NCBI GenBank assembly: GCA_963739975.1
Contig: CAVUCK010000005.1
Span: 62,001 to 126,000 of the forward strand
Length of the DNA: 64,000 nucleotides
Direction of reading: 5' to 3'
DNA from: JALZMG01 sp963739975
Lineage (GTDB): Bacteria > Actinomycetota > Acidimicrobiia > Acidimicrobiales > Ilumatobacteraceae
A program made the translations under genes and the position numbers. Shown one piece after another: positions 1 to 8,157 of the stretch. The first letter of the stretch is position 1, and every line of letters starts with the position of its first letter. The notes beneath the pieces were generated by a model that saw only the letters and a list, made by a program, of their open reading frames with translations, was not told the origin of the DNA and ran no database searches.

Positions 1-2
1 GC

Positions 3-296
3 GACGGCGCCTCGATGGAAGTCGCGCTCGCCCTGGGGTTGCGGCTCGTCCAGGGCGATCTGGCCAAGCACGGGTTGCCGGCGTTCCGCCTGGTCGTCGA
101 TGGCGAGGAGCTCGTGGCTGGCGAGGGCGTTGCGGAGCTGACGCTGGAGGCGACGCCGTTCGAGGCGCTGCGCCTGCTCGGAAGTCGGCGGACGATCGAG
201 CAGATGCGGGCGGCCGGCTTCGACGGCGACCTCGACCGGTACCTCCCGGGGCTGCTGCACATGGACCTGCCGGAGCACGACCTCGGCGAGTCGTGA
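3..296 (+). CDS. C-terminal part of a mycothiol-dependent (maleylpyruvate isomerase-like) enzyme, 5' end outside window
   Basis: The reading frame is open from the left edge (first full codon at 3) and stops at 296, so this is the tail of a longer gene; the ATG at 15 is probably internal. The visible 97 residues include LPAFRLVVDG and ATPFEALRLLGSRRT followed by GFDGDLDRYLPGL. That order resembles the C-terminal region of mycothiol-dependent maleylpyruvate isomerase-family proteins of actinobacteria. The metal-binding N-terminal DinB-like bundle would lie upstream and cannot be seen. The stop overlaps the GTG start of the LtrA gene by 4 bases, so the two are probably co-transcribed. The reaction is unknown; the family assignment rests on the tail only. 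Confidence 0.5.
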   Translation, partial: DGASMEVALALGLRLVQGDLAKHGLPAFRLVVDGEELVAGEGVAELTLEATPFEALRLLGSRRTIEQMRAAGFDGDLDRYLPGLLHMDLPEHDLGES

Positions 297-1408
297 CCGC
301 GGACGAGCGATCGGCCGAGATCGAGCGGGCCAGCACGCTCGAGCTGTTCCTCGACCTTGTCTTCGTCTTCACCGTCACGCAGCTCACGGAGCTGGTCGCC
401 CATCCGCACGGAGCCGGCGATTACGTCGACGCCGCGCTGATCCTCGGTCTGACGTGGTGGATGTACGACGGGTACATCTGGTTGACGGGCAACGTCCGGA
501 CCGATCGCGCCGGGCCGCGACTCGCCGTGTTCGCCGGGATGGGCGGCTACCTGCTCATGGCCCTTTCCATCCCGGCGGCGTTCGGTCCGACGGAGGAGGC
601 GGCCGGCGACAGCGGCGTCGTGTTCGGCCTGGCGTTCCTCGCCGTCACCGTGATCCACACGCTGCTGTTCTCGACGGCACCGAACACGTCGGCGCGAGCG
701 ATCTGGAGCGTCGCCCCGTTCAACCTCACCGCAGCCGGACTGGTCGTCGTCGGCGGCGTGATCGACCCGGACTGGCGCTGGGTGCTGTGGCTCGCCGCGC
801 TGGCCACCGTGAGCTCCTCCACGCTCTTCCAGGTGGAGCGCGGGTTCGGCGTGAGCTCCGCCCACTTCGTGGAGCGCCACGGGCTCGTCGTCATCGTCGC
901 CCTCGGCGAGAGCGTCGTCGCCATCGGCGTGGGAGCGAGCGGGCTGGAGATCGACCTCGGCCTGGCGGTGACGGCGCTCCTCGGCCTGGCGTTCAGTGCG
1001 TCGCTGTGGTGGATCTACTTCGACGAGGACGACACCATCGCCGAGGCGGTGCTGGCCGAGCGAGGAGGAGACTCGCAGAGCCGGCTGGCGCTGATGGTCG
1101 GCCTCGTCCACGTGGCGATGATCGCCGGCATCGTGCTCGTCGCCGCCGGGATCAAGTCGATCACCGAGCACCCGACCTCGCCGACGGAGGCGGCGGCGGC
1201 GTGGAACCTCCCGATCGGCTTCCTGATCTACGTGGTCGGGGAGTCGGCGTTCCGGCGCCAGCTCGGCGCGCGACGGTCCGTTGTGCCCGTCGCCACCGGC
1301 GTGCTCGCCGTGGCGACCGTGCCGCTCGGCCTGGCGGTGAGCGGCCTGGCCCAGCTCGCCGTCGTCGTCGGCCTGGTGATCGCGGTCATCATCGTCGAGC
1401 GCCGATGA
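293..1408 (+). CDS. ltrA: LtrA family (low temperature requirement A) membrane protein
   Basis: 371 aa, GTG start overlapping the previous stop (GTGA). Near the N-terminus it has the family signature STLELFLDLVFVFTVTQLTEL, followed by about ten strongly hydrophobic segments (for example around residues 80-95, 150-165, 220-240 and 330-368) and the motif HFVERHGLVVIVALGES typical of LtrA proteins. The family is an integral membrane protein named from a Listeria cold-growth mutant; its biochemical role is not established. It sits between two mycothiol-type enzymes on the same strand. The family call is confident; no transport or enzymatic role can be read from the sequence. Confidence 0.88.
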   Translation: MTADERSAEIERASTLELFLDLVFVFTVTQLTELVAHPHGAGDYVDAALILGLTWWMYDGYIWLTGNVRTDRAGPRLAVFAGMGGYLLMALSIPAAFGPTEEAAGDSGVVFGLAFLAVTVIHTLLFSTAPNTSARAIWSVAPFNLTAAGLVVVGGVIDPDWRWVLWLAALATVSSSTLFQVERGFGVSSAHFVERHGLVVIVALGESVVAIGVGASGLEIDLGLAVTALLGLAFSASLWWIYFDEDDTIAEAVLAERGGDSQSRLALMVGLVHVAMIAGIVLVAAGIKSITEHPTSPTEAAAAWNLPIGFLIYVVGESAFRRQLGARRSVVPVATGVLAVATVPLGLAVSGLAQLAVVVGLVIAVIIVERR

Positions 1409-1438
1409 GTTCGAGTCGTGCCCGTCGTCAGCAGTGAC

Positions 1439-2029
1439 ATGACGACGATCGATCTCGGACCGGCGACGACACGCGTGGCCGAACTGGTGGCGGGCGTGGC
1501 GGATCTCGACGCGCCGACGCCATGCACCGGCACGCCCATCGGCGGGCTGCTCGACCACATCAACCTGCTCAGCGCGGCCTTCGCCTCGGCGGCGCGCAAG
1601 GACGGCGAGTTCGGCTCGACGGCGCCGCCGGAACCCGACGCCGCCAACCTCCCGGCCGACTGGCGGACGAGCATCCCGCAGCGGCTGGACGAGCTGGCCG
1701 CAGCGTGGCGCGCGCCCGGGGCGTGGGAGGGCATGACCAAGGCCGGTGGTCTCGACATGCCGGGCGAGGTCGCCGGGGTCGTCGCGCTCGACGAGGTCGT
1801 GCTGCACGGGTGGGATCTGGCCCAGGCGACGGGCCAGGCCTACGACGTGGACGAGGAGACGGTCACCGCGTGTCTGGGCTTCGTCAGCCAGTTCTCCGGG
1901 CCCGGCCAGGAGGAGATGCGTGGCGACGCGTTCGCGCCCGTCGTGGCGGTCCCCGACGACGCGCCGCTGCTCGATCGCCTGGTCGGCCTGAGCGGGCGGG
2001 ACCCCGCCTGGACAGCGCCGGCCGGCTGA
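1439..2029 (+). CDS. TIGR03086-type metal-binding protein (mycothiol-dependent enzyme family)
   Basis: About 196 aa from the ATG at 1439; a GTG at 1418 would add seven residues. The N-terminus reads DLGPATTRVAELVAGV, then the signature PTPCTGTPIGGLLDHI, which in this DinB/mycothiol-S-transferase superfamily carries a metal-ligand histidine. A second conserved region is VVALDEVVLHGWDLAQATGQ, again with a His. It lies 30 bases after ltrA. The family includes mycothiol-dependent isomerases and transferases that detoxify or isomerise small electrophiles; this member's substrate is unknown. It is related in fold to the truncated gene at the left edge, so the window opens with two members of the superfamily flanking a membrane protein. 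Confidence 0.75.
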   Translation: MTTIDLGPATTRVAELVAGVADLDAPTPCTGTPIGGLLDHINLLSAAFASAARKDGEFGSTAPPEPDAANLPADWRTSIPQRLDELAAAWRAPGAWEGMTKAGGLDMPGEVAGVVALDEVVLHGWDLAQATGQAYDVDEETVTACLGFVSQFSGPGQEEMRGDAFAPVVAVPDDAPLLDRLVGLSGRDPAWTAPAG

Positions 2030-2072
2030 TCGCTACTGTCCGCGCCGACCAGCGACGACGACGGGGGCGCAG

Positions 2073-2978
2073 ATGTTCGACTTCAGGGGCAAGACGGTGC
2101 TCATCACGGGCGCCTCGTACGGACTGGGAGAGGGGTTCGCCTCGGCGTTCGCCGACGCCGGTGCGGACCTGGTGCTGACGGCGCGGTCAGGCGACCTGTT
2201 GGAGTCCGTGGCGGCGGCGTGCCGGGACCGCGGATGCCGGGTGACGGCGGTGGCCGGCGACGTCTCGGTGGAGGCCGACGTGGCGCGGGTCGTCGCCACC
2301 GGCATCGAGGAGCACGGGCGCATCGACGTGCTCGTCAACAACGCCGGCGTGAGCGACGTCCGCGGCGTCGCCCCCGAGCAGTTCGACATGGAGTCGTGGC
2401 ACCGGATCCTTGCCGTCGACCTGAACGGCGCGTTCATGTACCTGCGCGACGTCGGTCGTCACATGCTGGAGCGCGGCGGGGGGTCGATCGTCAACATCTG
2501 CTCGATCATGGGCCACGGCGCCAACGAGCTGAACGTGATCGCCTACACCGCGGCAAAGGGCGCGCTGCGCAACCTCACCCTCCAGCTCGGCTGCGAGTGG
2601 GCCGACCGGGGCGTGCGGGTGAACTCGGTGTCGCCCGGGTTCATCGTCACCGAGATGACCCGCACCGCCCTGGAGGGCATGGGCATGACGACGTGGATCG
2701 CCAGCCGCACGCCGATGCGCCGAGTCGGCGAGCTGCAGGAGATCATCGACCCCGTCCTGTTCCTGGCCTCGGACGCCGCCGGGTACATCACCGGCCACGA
2801 CCTCAACGTCGACGGCGGCACGAACGCCGCCAACGGGTACTTCCAGATCCCGCCGATCCACCACGAGTGGAACGTCGACACGCCGCGCGTCGGCGAGGGC
2901 TACCCCGGCATCGCCCCCCGCCCCGACTGGTTCCAAGCCCTGGCCCCCGGAATCCCCGGAGTGCACTACCCCGCCTGA
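2073..2978 (+). CDS. SDR family NAD(P)-dependent oxidoreductase
   Basis: 301 aa. Classical short-chain dehydrogenase: cofactor motif TGASYGLGEG near the N-terminus, NNAGVSD in the middle, catalytic Ser in NICSIMGHG and YTAAK (Tyr-x3-Lys) near residue 158. Arg in the TARSGD stretch after the second strand suggests NADP(H) preference (inference). The C-terminus carries about 40 residues beyond the usual VDGGT end, rich in Pro and aromatic residues (YFQIPPIHHEWN), which may close over the active site. An 11-nt G-rich tract (GGGGGCGCAG) precedes the ATG. It is the last plus gene before a convergent SnoaL-like gene, separated by a nested inverted repeat. Substrate unknown. Confidence 0.85.
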   Translation: MFDFRGKTVLITGASYGLGEGFASAFADAGADLVLTARSGDLLESVAAACRDRGCRVTAVAGDVSVEADVARVVATGIEEHGRIDVLVNNAGVSDVRGVAPEQFDMESWHRILAVDLNGAFMYLRDVGRHMLERGGGSIVNICSIMGHGANELNVIAYTAAKGALRNLTLQLGCEWADRGVRVNSVSPGFIVTEMTRTALEGMGMTTWIASRTPMRRVGELQEIIDPVLFLASDAAGYITGHDLNVDGGTNAANGYFQIPPIHHEWNVDTPRVGEGYPGIAPRPDWFQALAPGIPGVHYPA

Positions 2979-2983
2979 GACCG

Positions 2984-3116
2984 CTTCTGGCCGTAGCAAC
3001 CGACCATCTGAGATCGATCCCGACGGCCAGTTCGAGAAGTCGTCGAACCCGGTCGCCCCATTGGCCCAACTGGCCGTCGGGATCGACCGTTGATGGTCGG
3101 TTGCTACGGCCAGAAG
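2984..3116. repeat. Nested inverted repeat, family P1 (CTGGCCGTCGCAACCGAC type)
   Basis: Perfect 24-nt arms at 2984-3007 and 3093-3116 enclose a second perfect pair of 18-nt arms at 3015-3032 and 3068-3085. Outer and inner arms resemble each other (both hold CTGGCCGT...CGACC), so the element looks like one palindrome inserted or duplicated inside another. It fills the junction of two convergent genes and could act as a bidirectional terminator. Related copies lie at 34843-34886 and 57253-57300. Confidence 0.9.
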
Positions 3117-3119
3117 CTC

Positions 3120-3602
3120 CTATTCTCGGGGGCTGGGGGTGAATCGTCCCGCGGGGAAGGCTCGGGTGACGGGCTCGCGGGTGTCCCAGTCCCACGTCAG
3201 CGTGCGGGCGGCGATCTTCCACGCACCGTCACGCTGCTCGAAGCGGTCGAAGTAGCGGCCGCCGAACCGCTCGAGGTACTCGCCGCCCTCGCCGTCGGCG
3301 CACCGGTGCACGGCCATGACCTGGGTCTCGACGTCGACCGTGGTGTCGTCGACCACGGCGTACAGCGAGTCGCCGATCACGTGCGACGTCGCCAGGGCGT
3401 GACGCCGCAGGACGTCGGTGGCATACACGGCGAAGTCCGTGCCGAGCCCGACGAAGCTGCCGTGGTCGTCGGTCCCGTCCGGGTGGTACACGGAGGCGAC
3501 CAGCGCGGCGTCGCACCGGTCGATGCCGCGGCAGTACTCGAGCAGCCGCCGGCGGATCTCCCGCACCACGTCGTGACCGGGCTCGTCGGAGAATTGATCC
3601 AC
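3120..3602 (-). CDS. SnoaL-like (NTF2 fold) protein
   Basis: 160 aa, GTG start at 3602. The N-terminal helix EIRRRLLEYCRGIDRCDAALVASVYHPDGTDDHG is the classic SnoaL_4 opening, in which a Tyr and a His/Asp pair line the cavity. The end, GRYFDRFEQRDGAWKIAARTLTWDWDT, is the usual closing beta sheet. NTF2-fold proteins of this kind include dehydratases, ketosteroid isomerase-like enzymes and polyketide cyclases, often beside catabolic operons. It starts 18 bases from, and divergent to, the DUF35/thiolase operon, so the two probably share control. Five further SnoaL-like genes occur in this window. Substrate unknown. Confidence 0.85.
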   Translation of the reverse strand: MDQFSDEPGHDVVREIRRRLLEYCRGIDRCDAALVASVYHPDGTDDHGSFVGLGTDFAVYATDVLRRHALATSHVIGDSLYAVVDDTTVDVETQVMAVHRCADGEGGEYLERFGGRYFDRFEQRDGAWKIAARTLTWDWDTREPVTRAFPAGRFTPSPRE

Positions 3603-3620
3603 CGGTTAGTTTCCTACACC
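3599..3620. promoter_or_regulatory. Divergent promoter/operator candidate, ACCGGTTAGT element
   Basis: Only 18 bases separate the GTG of the minus SnoaL-like gene (3602) from the ATG of the plus operon (3621). The gap holds ACCGGTTAGT (3601-3610), the same word found in the promoters at 37361 and (as ACCGGTCAGT) at 42809. TAGTTT at 3607-3612, eight bases before the ATG, could be the -10 of a leaderless transcript. A protein bound here would block both genes. The regulator is not identifiable in the window. Confidence 0.5.
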
Positions 3621-4058
3621 ATGCCCGCCCAGGTCCCCGTGTCCGACGGGGTGTTCACGTGGCCGTCCGCCGACCCGCGGCTGCTCGGCAGCCGGTGCCG
3701 AAACTGCGGCAACCACATGTTCCCCGTGCAGTCCGGCTGCCCCAAGTGCATGGGTGTTGACACCGAGACCGTCGAGCTGTCGAACCGCGGCACGCTGTGG
3801 ACCTGGACGGTCCAGGGCTTCCCGCCGAAGGCCCCGCCCTACATCGGCGACGCCGACCCCAAGACGTTCGAGGCGTTCGGCGTCGGCTACGTCGAGCTCC
3901 CCGGCGAGGTCAAGGTCGAGGCCCGGCTGACCGAGGCCGACCCCGCCAAGCTCGAGATCGGCATGGAGATGGAGCTCGTCATCGTCCCCCTGAACGTCGA
4001 CGACGACGGCAACGAGGTCGTCACGTTCGCCTTCGCCCCCGTAGGAGGTCCCTCATGA
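3621..4058 (+). CDS. Zn-ribbon OB-fold protein, DUF35 family (acyl-CoA-associated)
   Basis: 145 aa. Four Cys in CRNCGN and CPKCMG (about residues 27-43) form a rubredoxin-like zinc ribbon, followed by an OB-fold ending FAFAPVGG. DUF35 proteins pair with thiolase-like or hydratase partners acting on CoA esters; in actinobacterial steroid catabolism a DUF35 domain (ChsH2) binds the thiolase-like aldolase Ltp2. Its stop overlaps the start of the thiolase-like gene by 4 bases (ATGA), a strong sign that the two form a complex. The first gene of a five-gene operon. A GTG far upstream at 3090 would give an N-terminus antisense to the SnoaL-like gene and is not credible. Confidence 0.88.
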   Translation: MPAQVPVSDGVFTWPSADPRLLGSRCRNCGNHMFPVQSGCPKCMGVDTETVELSNRGTLWTWTVQGFPPKAPPYIGDADPKTFEAFGVGYVELPGEVKVEARLTEADPAKLEIGMEMELVIVPLNVDDDGNEVVTFAFAPVGGPS

Positions 4059-5203
4059 GCGACGACGTCGCGATCGTCGGCATCGGCATGCACGAGTTCG
4101 GGCGTCACGACGGCGTGACCGGGATGGAGCAGGGCACGATCGCCGTGCGCCGCGCCCTGGCCGACGCCGGCGTCGGCTGGGACGACATGCAGTTCGCCTT
4201 CGGCGGCTCGATGGCCGCCGGCGCCGCCGACACCATGGTGTCGCAGCTCGGTCTGACCGGCCTGCTGTTCATCAACGTGGCCAACGGCTGCGCGACCGGT
4301 GGCTCGGCCCTGTTCAGCGCCTACAACACGATCAAGTCGGGCGTGTTCGACCTCGGCATCGCCATCGGTTTCGACAAGCACGAGCGCGGGGCCTTCCGGG
4401 TCAACACCAAGGGCTCCGGCCTCGGGGACTGGTACGGGTCGTCCGGCCTGGCCCTGACCACGCAGTTCTTCGGCATGAAGATCAACCGCTACATGCACGA
4501 GCACGGCATCAGCCAGTCGACGCTGGCCAAGGTGTCGGAGAAGGCGTTCCGCAACGGCTCGAAGAACCCGATGGCGTGGCGCCGCAAGCCGCTGTCGGAG
4601 GCCGAGGTGCTGGAGTCGCCGATGCTCTCGTACCCGCTGACCCAGTACATGTTCTGCTCGCCCGGCGAGGGCGGCGTGGCGCTGATCCTCGCCCGAGCCG
4701 ACACGGCCAAGCAGTACACCGATCGGCCCGTGTACCTGAAGTCGGCCGTGGTGCGGTCGCGGCGCTTCGGCAGCTTCGAGGTGCTGGCGCCGTCGATCGC
4801 CCTCGAGCACAACGCCGGCCCGACGGTCGACGCCTCCAAGGCGGCGTTCGAGATGGCCGGCATCGGCCCGGAGGACATCGACGTCGCCCAGCTGCAGGAC
4901 ACCGAGGCCGGCGCCGAGGTCATGCACATGGCCGAGAACGGCTTCTGCGCCCACGGCGAGCAAGAGGACCTGATCCAGCGCGGCGACACCGAGATCGACG
5001 GTCGGTTCCCGGTCAACACCGATGGCGGCTGCCTCGCCAACGGCGAGCCGATCGGTGCCTCCGGCCTGCGCCAGGTCTACGAGAACGTGCTCCAGCTGCG
5101 CGGCGACGCCGGCGAGCGTCAGGTGCCCAACGACCCGCAGGTCGCCTACACCCACGTCTACGGCGCGCCGGGGATCTCCGGCGTGACCATCCTCAGCCGC
5201 TAG
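4055..5203 (+). CDS. Thiolase-fold lipid-transfer protein, probable Ltp2-type aldolase
   Basis: 382 aa with SD GGAGG just upstream. The acyl-Cys position of thiolases is kept (NGCATGG, Cys79), but the two catalytic His positions are changed. The SCP-X-type HDCF region reads QDTE (in VAQLQDTEAG), and the GHPIGASG loop reads GEPIGASG. Loss of these His residues is a feature of the non-thiolytic Ltp2-like subgroup, in which a DUF35 partner and the thiolase fold catalyse retro-aldol cleavage of a beta-hydroxyacyl-CoA side chain. Gene overlap with DUF35 fits that reading. Alternative: a non-catalytic lipid carrier. Followed after 24 bases by an acyl-CoA synthetase. Confidence 0.82.
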   Translation: MSDDVAIVGIGMHEFGRHDGVTGMEQGTIAVRRALADAGVGWDDMQFAFGGSMAAGAADTMVSQLGLTGLLFINVANGCATGGSALFSAYNTIKSGVFDLGIAIGFDKHERGAFRVNTKGSGLGDWYGSSGLALTTQFFGMKINRYMHEHGISQSTLAKVSEKAFRNGSKNPMAWRRKPLSEAEVLESPMLSYPLTQYMFCSPGEGGVALILARADTAKQYTDRPVYLKSAVVRSRRFGSFEVLAPSIALEHNAGPTVDASKAAFEMAGIGPEDIDVAQLQDTEAGAEVMHMAENGFCAHGEQEDLIQRGDTEIDGRFPVNTDGGCLANGEPIGASGLRQVYENVLQLRGDAGERQVPNDPQVAYTHVYGAPGISGVTILSR

Positions 5204-5227
5204 CCGGTCCGTCAGCAGGGGGACTCG

Positions 5228-6802
5228 ATGGCCACGTTGACGAAGGAGTTCGCCCACGAGCGGGGCGACGAGCCGGCGCTGGTCGACGCCGCCGGTGCGA
5301 CCTCGTGGCGGCAGTTCGACGAGCGGGTCAACCGGCTCGTCAACGGGTTGCGCGCCGCCGGCCTGACCACCGGCGACACCGTCGCCGTGGTCGTCGGCAA
5401 TCGCCGAGAGTGGTTCGAGATCGCCATGGCCTGCGCCCATGGCGGCTGGACCTACGTGCCGGTGAACTGGCACTGGGTGGCCGACGAGCTGGCCTACGTG
5501 TTCGACGACGCCGATGTGGTCGCCGTGCTCGTCGACGGCCGGTACGCCGATGCCGTCGGCGCCGCCCTCGACGACGCCCGCAGCAAGGAGGTGCGCCTGG
5601 TCGTCGGCATCGACACCCCGGCCACCGGAGTCAGCTCGGCGCGGACCTTCGTCGCCTACGAGGACCTGTTGGCCGGCGCGGCGACGACCGAGCCCGAGGA
5701 TCCCCGCCTCGGCGGTCCGATGTTCTACACGTCCGGCACCACCGGCCGGCCGAAGGGCGTGCGCGGTTCGCTGCTCGGCAACAACGACCTGACGCCCGAC
5801 ATCATGCAGCTCGTGGCCGGCGGGTTCCGGGCCTTCTTCCCGATCCCTGGGACGACGTTGCTGTGCGGGCCCTTCTACCACTCGGCGCAGTACGCCTTCT
5901 CGTTCCTCCCGCTGATCGCCGGGTCGTCGGTCGTGATGCAGCACAAGTACGACGCCGCCGAGGTGCTCGAGCTGATCGACCGCCACGGCGTCACCAACCT
6001 GCACCTCGTGCCGACCCAGATGAAGCGGCTCGTCGACCTGCCCGAGAACGTTCGGGCGAAGTTCGACGGCAGCTCGCTCGTCCTCGCGCTGCACGGCGCC
6101 GCCCCGTGCTCGCCGACCGTCAAGCGGGCGATGATCGAGTGGTGGGGGCCGAAGGTCACCGAGTACTACGGCTCGACGGAGGGCTCGGTGGTGTCGATGA
6201 TCACCAGCGAGGAGTGGCTGGCCAAGGGCGGCAGCGTCGGCAAGCCGCTCGACACCGTCGACGTGCTGGTCGTCGACGACGACGGCAACGAGCTGCCGGC
6301 AGGGCAGGAGGGCGCCCTCTACTTCCGCAACAAGATGGGGATGGAGTTCACGTACCACAACGACCCGGCCAAGACGGAGGCGGTGCACCTGCGGCCGGGC
6401 GTGGCGACGAGCGGTGACGTCGGGTACCTCGACGCGGACGGCTACCTGTGGCTCTCGGACCGGCGGATCGACATGATCATCAGCGGAGGCGTGAACATCT
6501 ACCCGGCCGAGATCGAAGGCGTGCTGCAGGGTCACCCCGACGTCGCCGATGCCGCCGTGATCGGTGTGCCCGACGATGAGTTCGGCGAGCAGGTCAAGGC
6601 GATCGTCCAGCCGGCCGCCGGCGTCGAGGCGTCCGACGAGCTGGCCGCCCGGCTGGTCGCCCACTGCCGGGAGCTGCTCGCCGGGTACAAGGCGCCGAAG
6701 TCCATCGACTTCGTGCACGAGATCCCGCGCTCGGCGGCCGGCAAGATCCAGAAGCGTCCGCTGCGCCAGCCGTACTGGATTGGAACAGAGAGGCAGATCT
6801 GA
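5228..6802 (+). CDS. AMP-forming acyl-CoA synthetase
   Basis: 524 aa. ANL-superfamily adenylating enzyme: P-loop FYTSGTTGRPKG near residues 166-177, A5 motif YYGSTEG, A7/A8 region GDVGYLDADGYLWLSDR with the hinge RIDMIISGG, and the C-terminal Lys in AAGKIQKR. It would activate a carboxylic acid to its CoA thioester via an acyl-AMP. Family resemblance is to FadD-type fatty or steroid acid ligases. SD AGGGGGAC lies 5 bases before the ATG. Its partner genes (DUF35/aldolase-like before, VOC and SDR after) suggest it feeds a cyclic or side-chain acid into CoA-dependent degradation. A second ligase of the same family is at 34912. Confidence 0.9.
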   Translation: MATLTKEFAHERGDEPALVDAAGATSWRQFDERVNRLVNGLRAAGLTTGDTVAVVVGNRREWFEIAMACAHGGWTYVPVNWHWVADELAYVFDDADVVAVLVDGRYADAVGAALDDARSKEVRLVVGIDTPATGVSSARTFVAYEDLLAGAATTEPEDPRLGGPMFYTSGTTGRPKGVRGSLLGNNDLTPDIMQLVAGGFRAFFPIPGTTLLCGPFYHSAQYAFSFLPLIAGSSVVMQHKYDAAEVLELIDRHGVTNLHLVPTQMKRLVDLPENVRAKFDGSSLVLALHGAAPCSPTVKRAMIEWWGPKVTEYYGSTEGSVVSMITSEEWLAKGGSVGKPLDTVDVLVVDDDGNELPAGQEGALYFRNKMGMEFTYHNDPAKTEAVHLRPGVATSGDVGYLDADGYLWLSDRRIDMIISGGVNIYPAEIEGVLQGHPDVADAAVIGVPDDEFGEQVKAIVQPAAGVEASDELAARLVAHCRELLAGYKAPKSIDFVHEIPRSAAGKIQKRPLRQPYWIGTERQI

Positions 6803-7287
6803 TGGGCGTCGACTACTCCCGCTGCTATCACCAGGGCGTCCGGGTGCCCGACCTCGACGCGGCGATGGCCGAGCTCGGCCCGGCGCTGGGCATCACGTGG
6901 TGCGAGCCGCAGCAGCGCCAGCAGGCAGTGTGGCTGCCGGGCGAGGGGCCGGCGACGTTGCCGCTGCGGTTCACGTACTCGGCCGAGGGACCGCAGCGCG
7001 TCGAGTTGCTGGAAGGTCCGCCCGGCTCGATCTGGGACGGCCGGGAGCAGCCCGGGTTGCACCACGTCGGGCTGTGGAGCGACGACGTCGGCGGCGAGAC
7101 GCAGCGCCTGATCGACGAGGGCTGGACGCTGCGAATCGCCCAGATGTCCCCGGAGGAGGGGTACGGCGCGTTCACGTACGTTCAGCCACCCAGCGGCATC
7201 CTCGTCGAGCTGGTGTGGAGCGCCCTCGAGCCGATGTTCCAACGCTGGTTCGACGGCGGCCCGCTGGGCACCGATCGAGCCGCGTGA
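6802..7287 (+). CDS. VOC family (glyoxalase/dioxygenase fold) protein
   Basis: 161 aa, ATG overlapping the ligase stop by one base (TGATG). Two beta-alpha-beta-beta-beta modules are recognisable: YHQGVRVPDLDAAMAELG at the start and PGLHHVGLWSDDVGGETQRLIDEG from about residue 90, with a closing PSGILVELV (Glu as likely metal ligand, with His in HHVG). Members of the superfamily are glyoxalases, epimerases (for example methylmalonyl-CoA epimerase) and extradiol dioxygenases. In a CoA operon an epimerase or isomerase acting on an acyl-CoA is plausible, but the substrate cannot be told. Tightly coupled to the following SDR by a GTGA overlap. Confidence 0.8.
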   Translation: MGVDYSRCYHQGVRVPDLDAAMAELGPALGITWCEPQQRQQAVWLPGEGPATLPLRFTYSAEGPQRVELLEGPPGSIWDGREQPGLHHVGLWSDDVGGETQRLIDEGWTLRIAQMSPEEGYGAFTYVQPPSGILVELVWSALEPMFQRWFDGGPLGTDRAA

Positions 7288-8060
7288 GCGAGGTCGAGAC
7301 GCTGCTGGACCGATTCCGGCTCGACGGCTGCGTCGCCGTGGTCACCGGGTCGGGTCGAGGCATCGGCCGCGGCATCGCCCTCGGGATGGCCGAGGCCGGC
7401 GCAGACGTGGTCGTCACCGCCCGCCGTACCGACGAGATCGACCGCGTCGTCGCCGAGGTCGAGTCGCGCGGCCGGCGGGCGATCGGCGTGCCGGGCGATA
7501 TCACCGACTCGGACTTCATCGGCCGCCTGGTCGCCGCCACCGTCGACCAGCTCGGCCGCCTCGATGTGTGGGTCAGCAACGCCGGCGGGTCCGAGCACAA
7601 GGGCACGTTCGAGGTCCTCGACATGCCCGACGAGCACTGGGACGCCCAGCTGGCGCTCAACCTGCGCCCGCACTTCATCGCCGCCAAGGCGTGTGCGCCG
7701 GTCATGCAGCCGGGCTCGTCGCTGATCGGGATCTCCTCGACCAGCGCGCTCAACCCGTCCCCGCGCTTCGCCGCGTACGGCGCGGCCAAGGCGGCAATGA
7801 ACCACCTGACCCGGACGCTGGCCGTCGAGCTGGCGCCGAAGGGGATCCGCGCCAACGCCCTGGCCGTGGGCATCGTGCCGACGGAGTCCCTGCGCACGAT
7901 CGGCGGTGTGACCGAGGAGCAGCTCCCTGCGCTGGCCCGGTCGGTGCCGCTCGGCCGCCTCGGCGACCCGTCCGACGTCGCCGCCGCGGCGGTCTACCTG
8001 GCCAGCCCCGCCGCGTCATGGGTGACCGGAGAGACGTTGACCGTCAGCGGTGGTCGCTGA
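7284..8060 (+). CDS. SDR family oxidoreductase
   Basis: 258 aa, GTG start inside the VOC stop (GTGA). TGSGRGIGRG cofactor motif, SNAGG in place of the usual NNAG, catalytic Ser in ISSTSALN, and YGAAK with Lys. The end WVTGETLTVSGG is standard. The Arg pair in TARRTDE suggests NADP(H). Last gene of the 3621-8060 operon, so it probably oxidises or reduces a hydroxyl or keto group on the CoA-bound intermediate. Annotated alternatives in this class include 3-oxoacyl-ACP reductases; the context favours a catabolic dehydrogenase. Confidence 0.85.
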   Translation: MSEVETLLDRFRLDGCVAVVTGSGRGIGRGIALGMAEAGADVVVTARRTDEIDRVVAEVESRGRRAIGVPGDITDSDFIGRLVAATVDQLGRLDVWVSNAGGSEHKGTFEVLDMPDEHWDAQLALNLRPHFIAAKACAPVMQPGSSLIGISSTSALNPSPRFAAYGAAKAAMNHLTRTLAVELAPKGIRANALAVGIVPTESLRTIGGVTEEQLPALARSVPLGRLGDPSDVAAAAVYLASPAASWVTGETLTVSGGR

Positions 8061-8078
8061 CCCGCCGCGCCCGGCCCC

Positions 8079-8152
8079 ATCTGGGCGCGGAGCTTCTCAA
8101 ACGGACATCTGGGCGCGCAGGTTCTCGGAATCGAGAACGTCCGCGCCCAGAA
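8079..8152. repeat. Inverted repeat, family P2 (ATCTGGGCGCG type)
   Basis: A hairpin with 20-nt arms (8108-8127 and 8132-8151, two mismatches, GAAT loop) begins TCTGGGCGCG. It is preceded by an extra lone left arm, ATCTGGGCGCGGAGCTTCTC (8079-8098). It fills a convergent junction between the SDR and the MmcQ-like gene. Two further copies are at 42633-42679 and 42715-42766. Confidence 0.88.
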
Positions 8153-8157
8153 GGTGC

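Noticed and set aside
3887..6718. A very long minus-strand open frame over the thiolase and ligase genes
   Set aside because: It is antisense to well-conserved enzymes; long antisense frames are expected in GC-rich DNA and its product is His/Arg/Val-rich without any domain.
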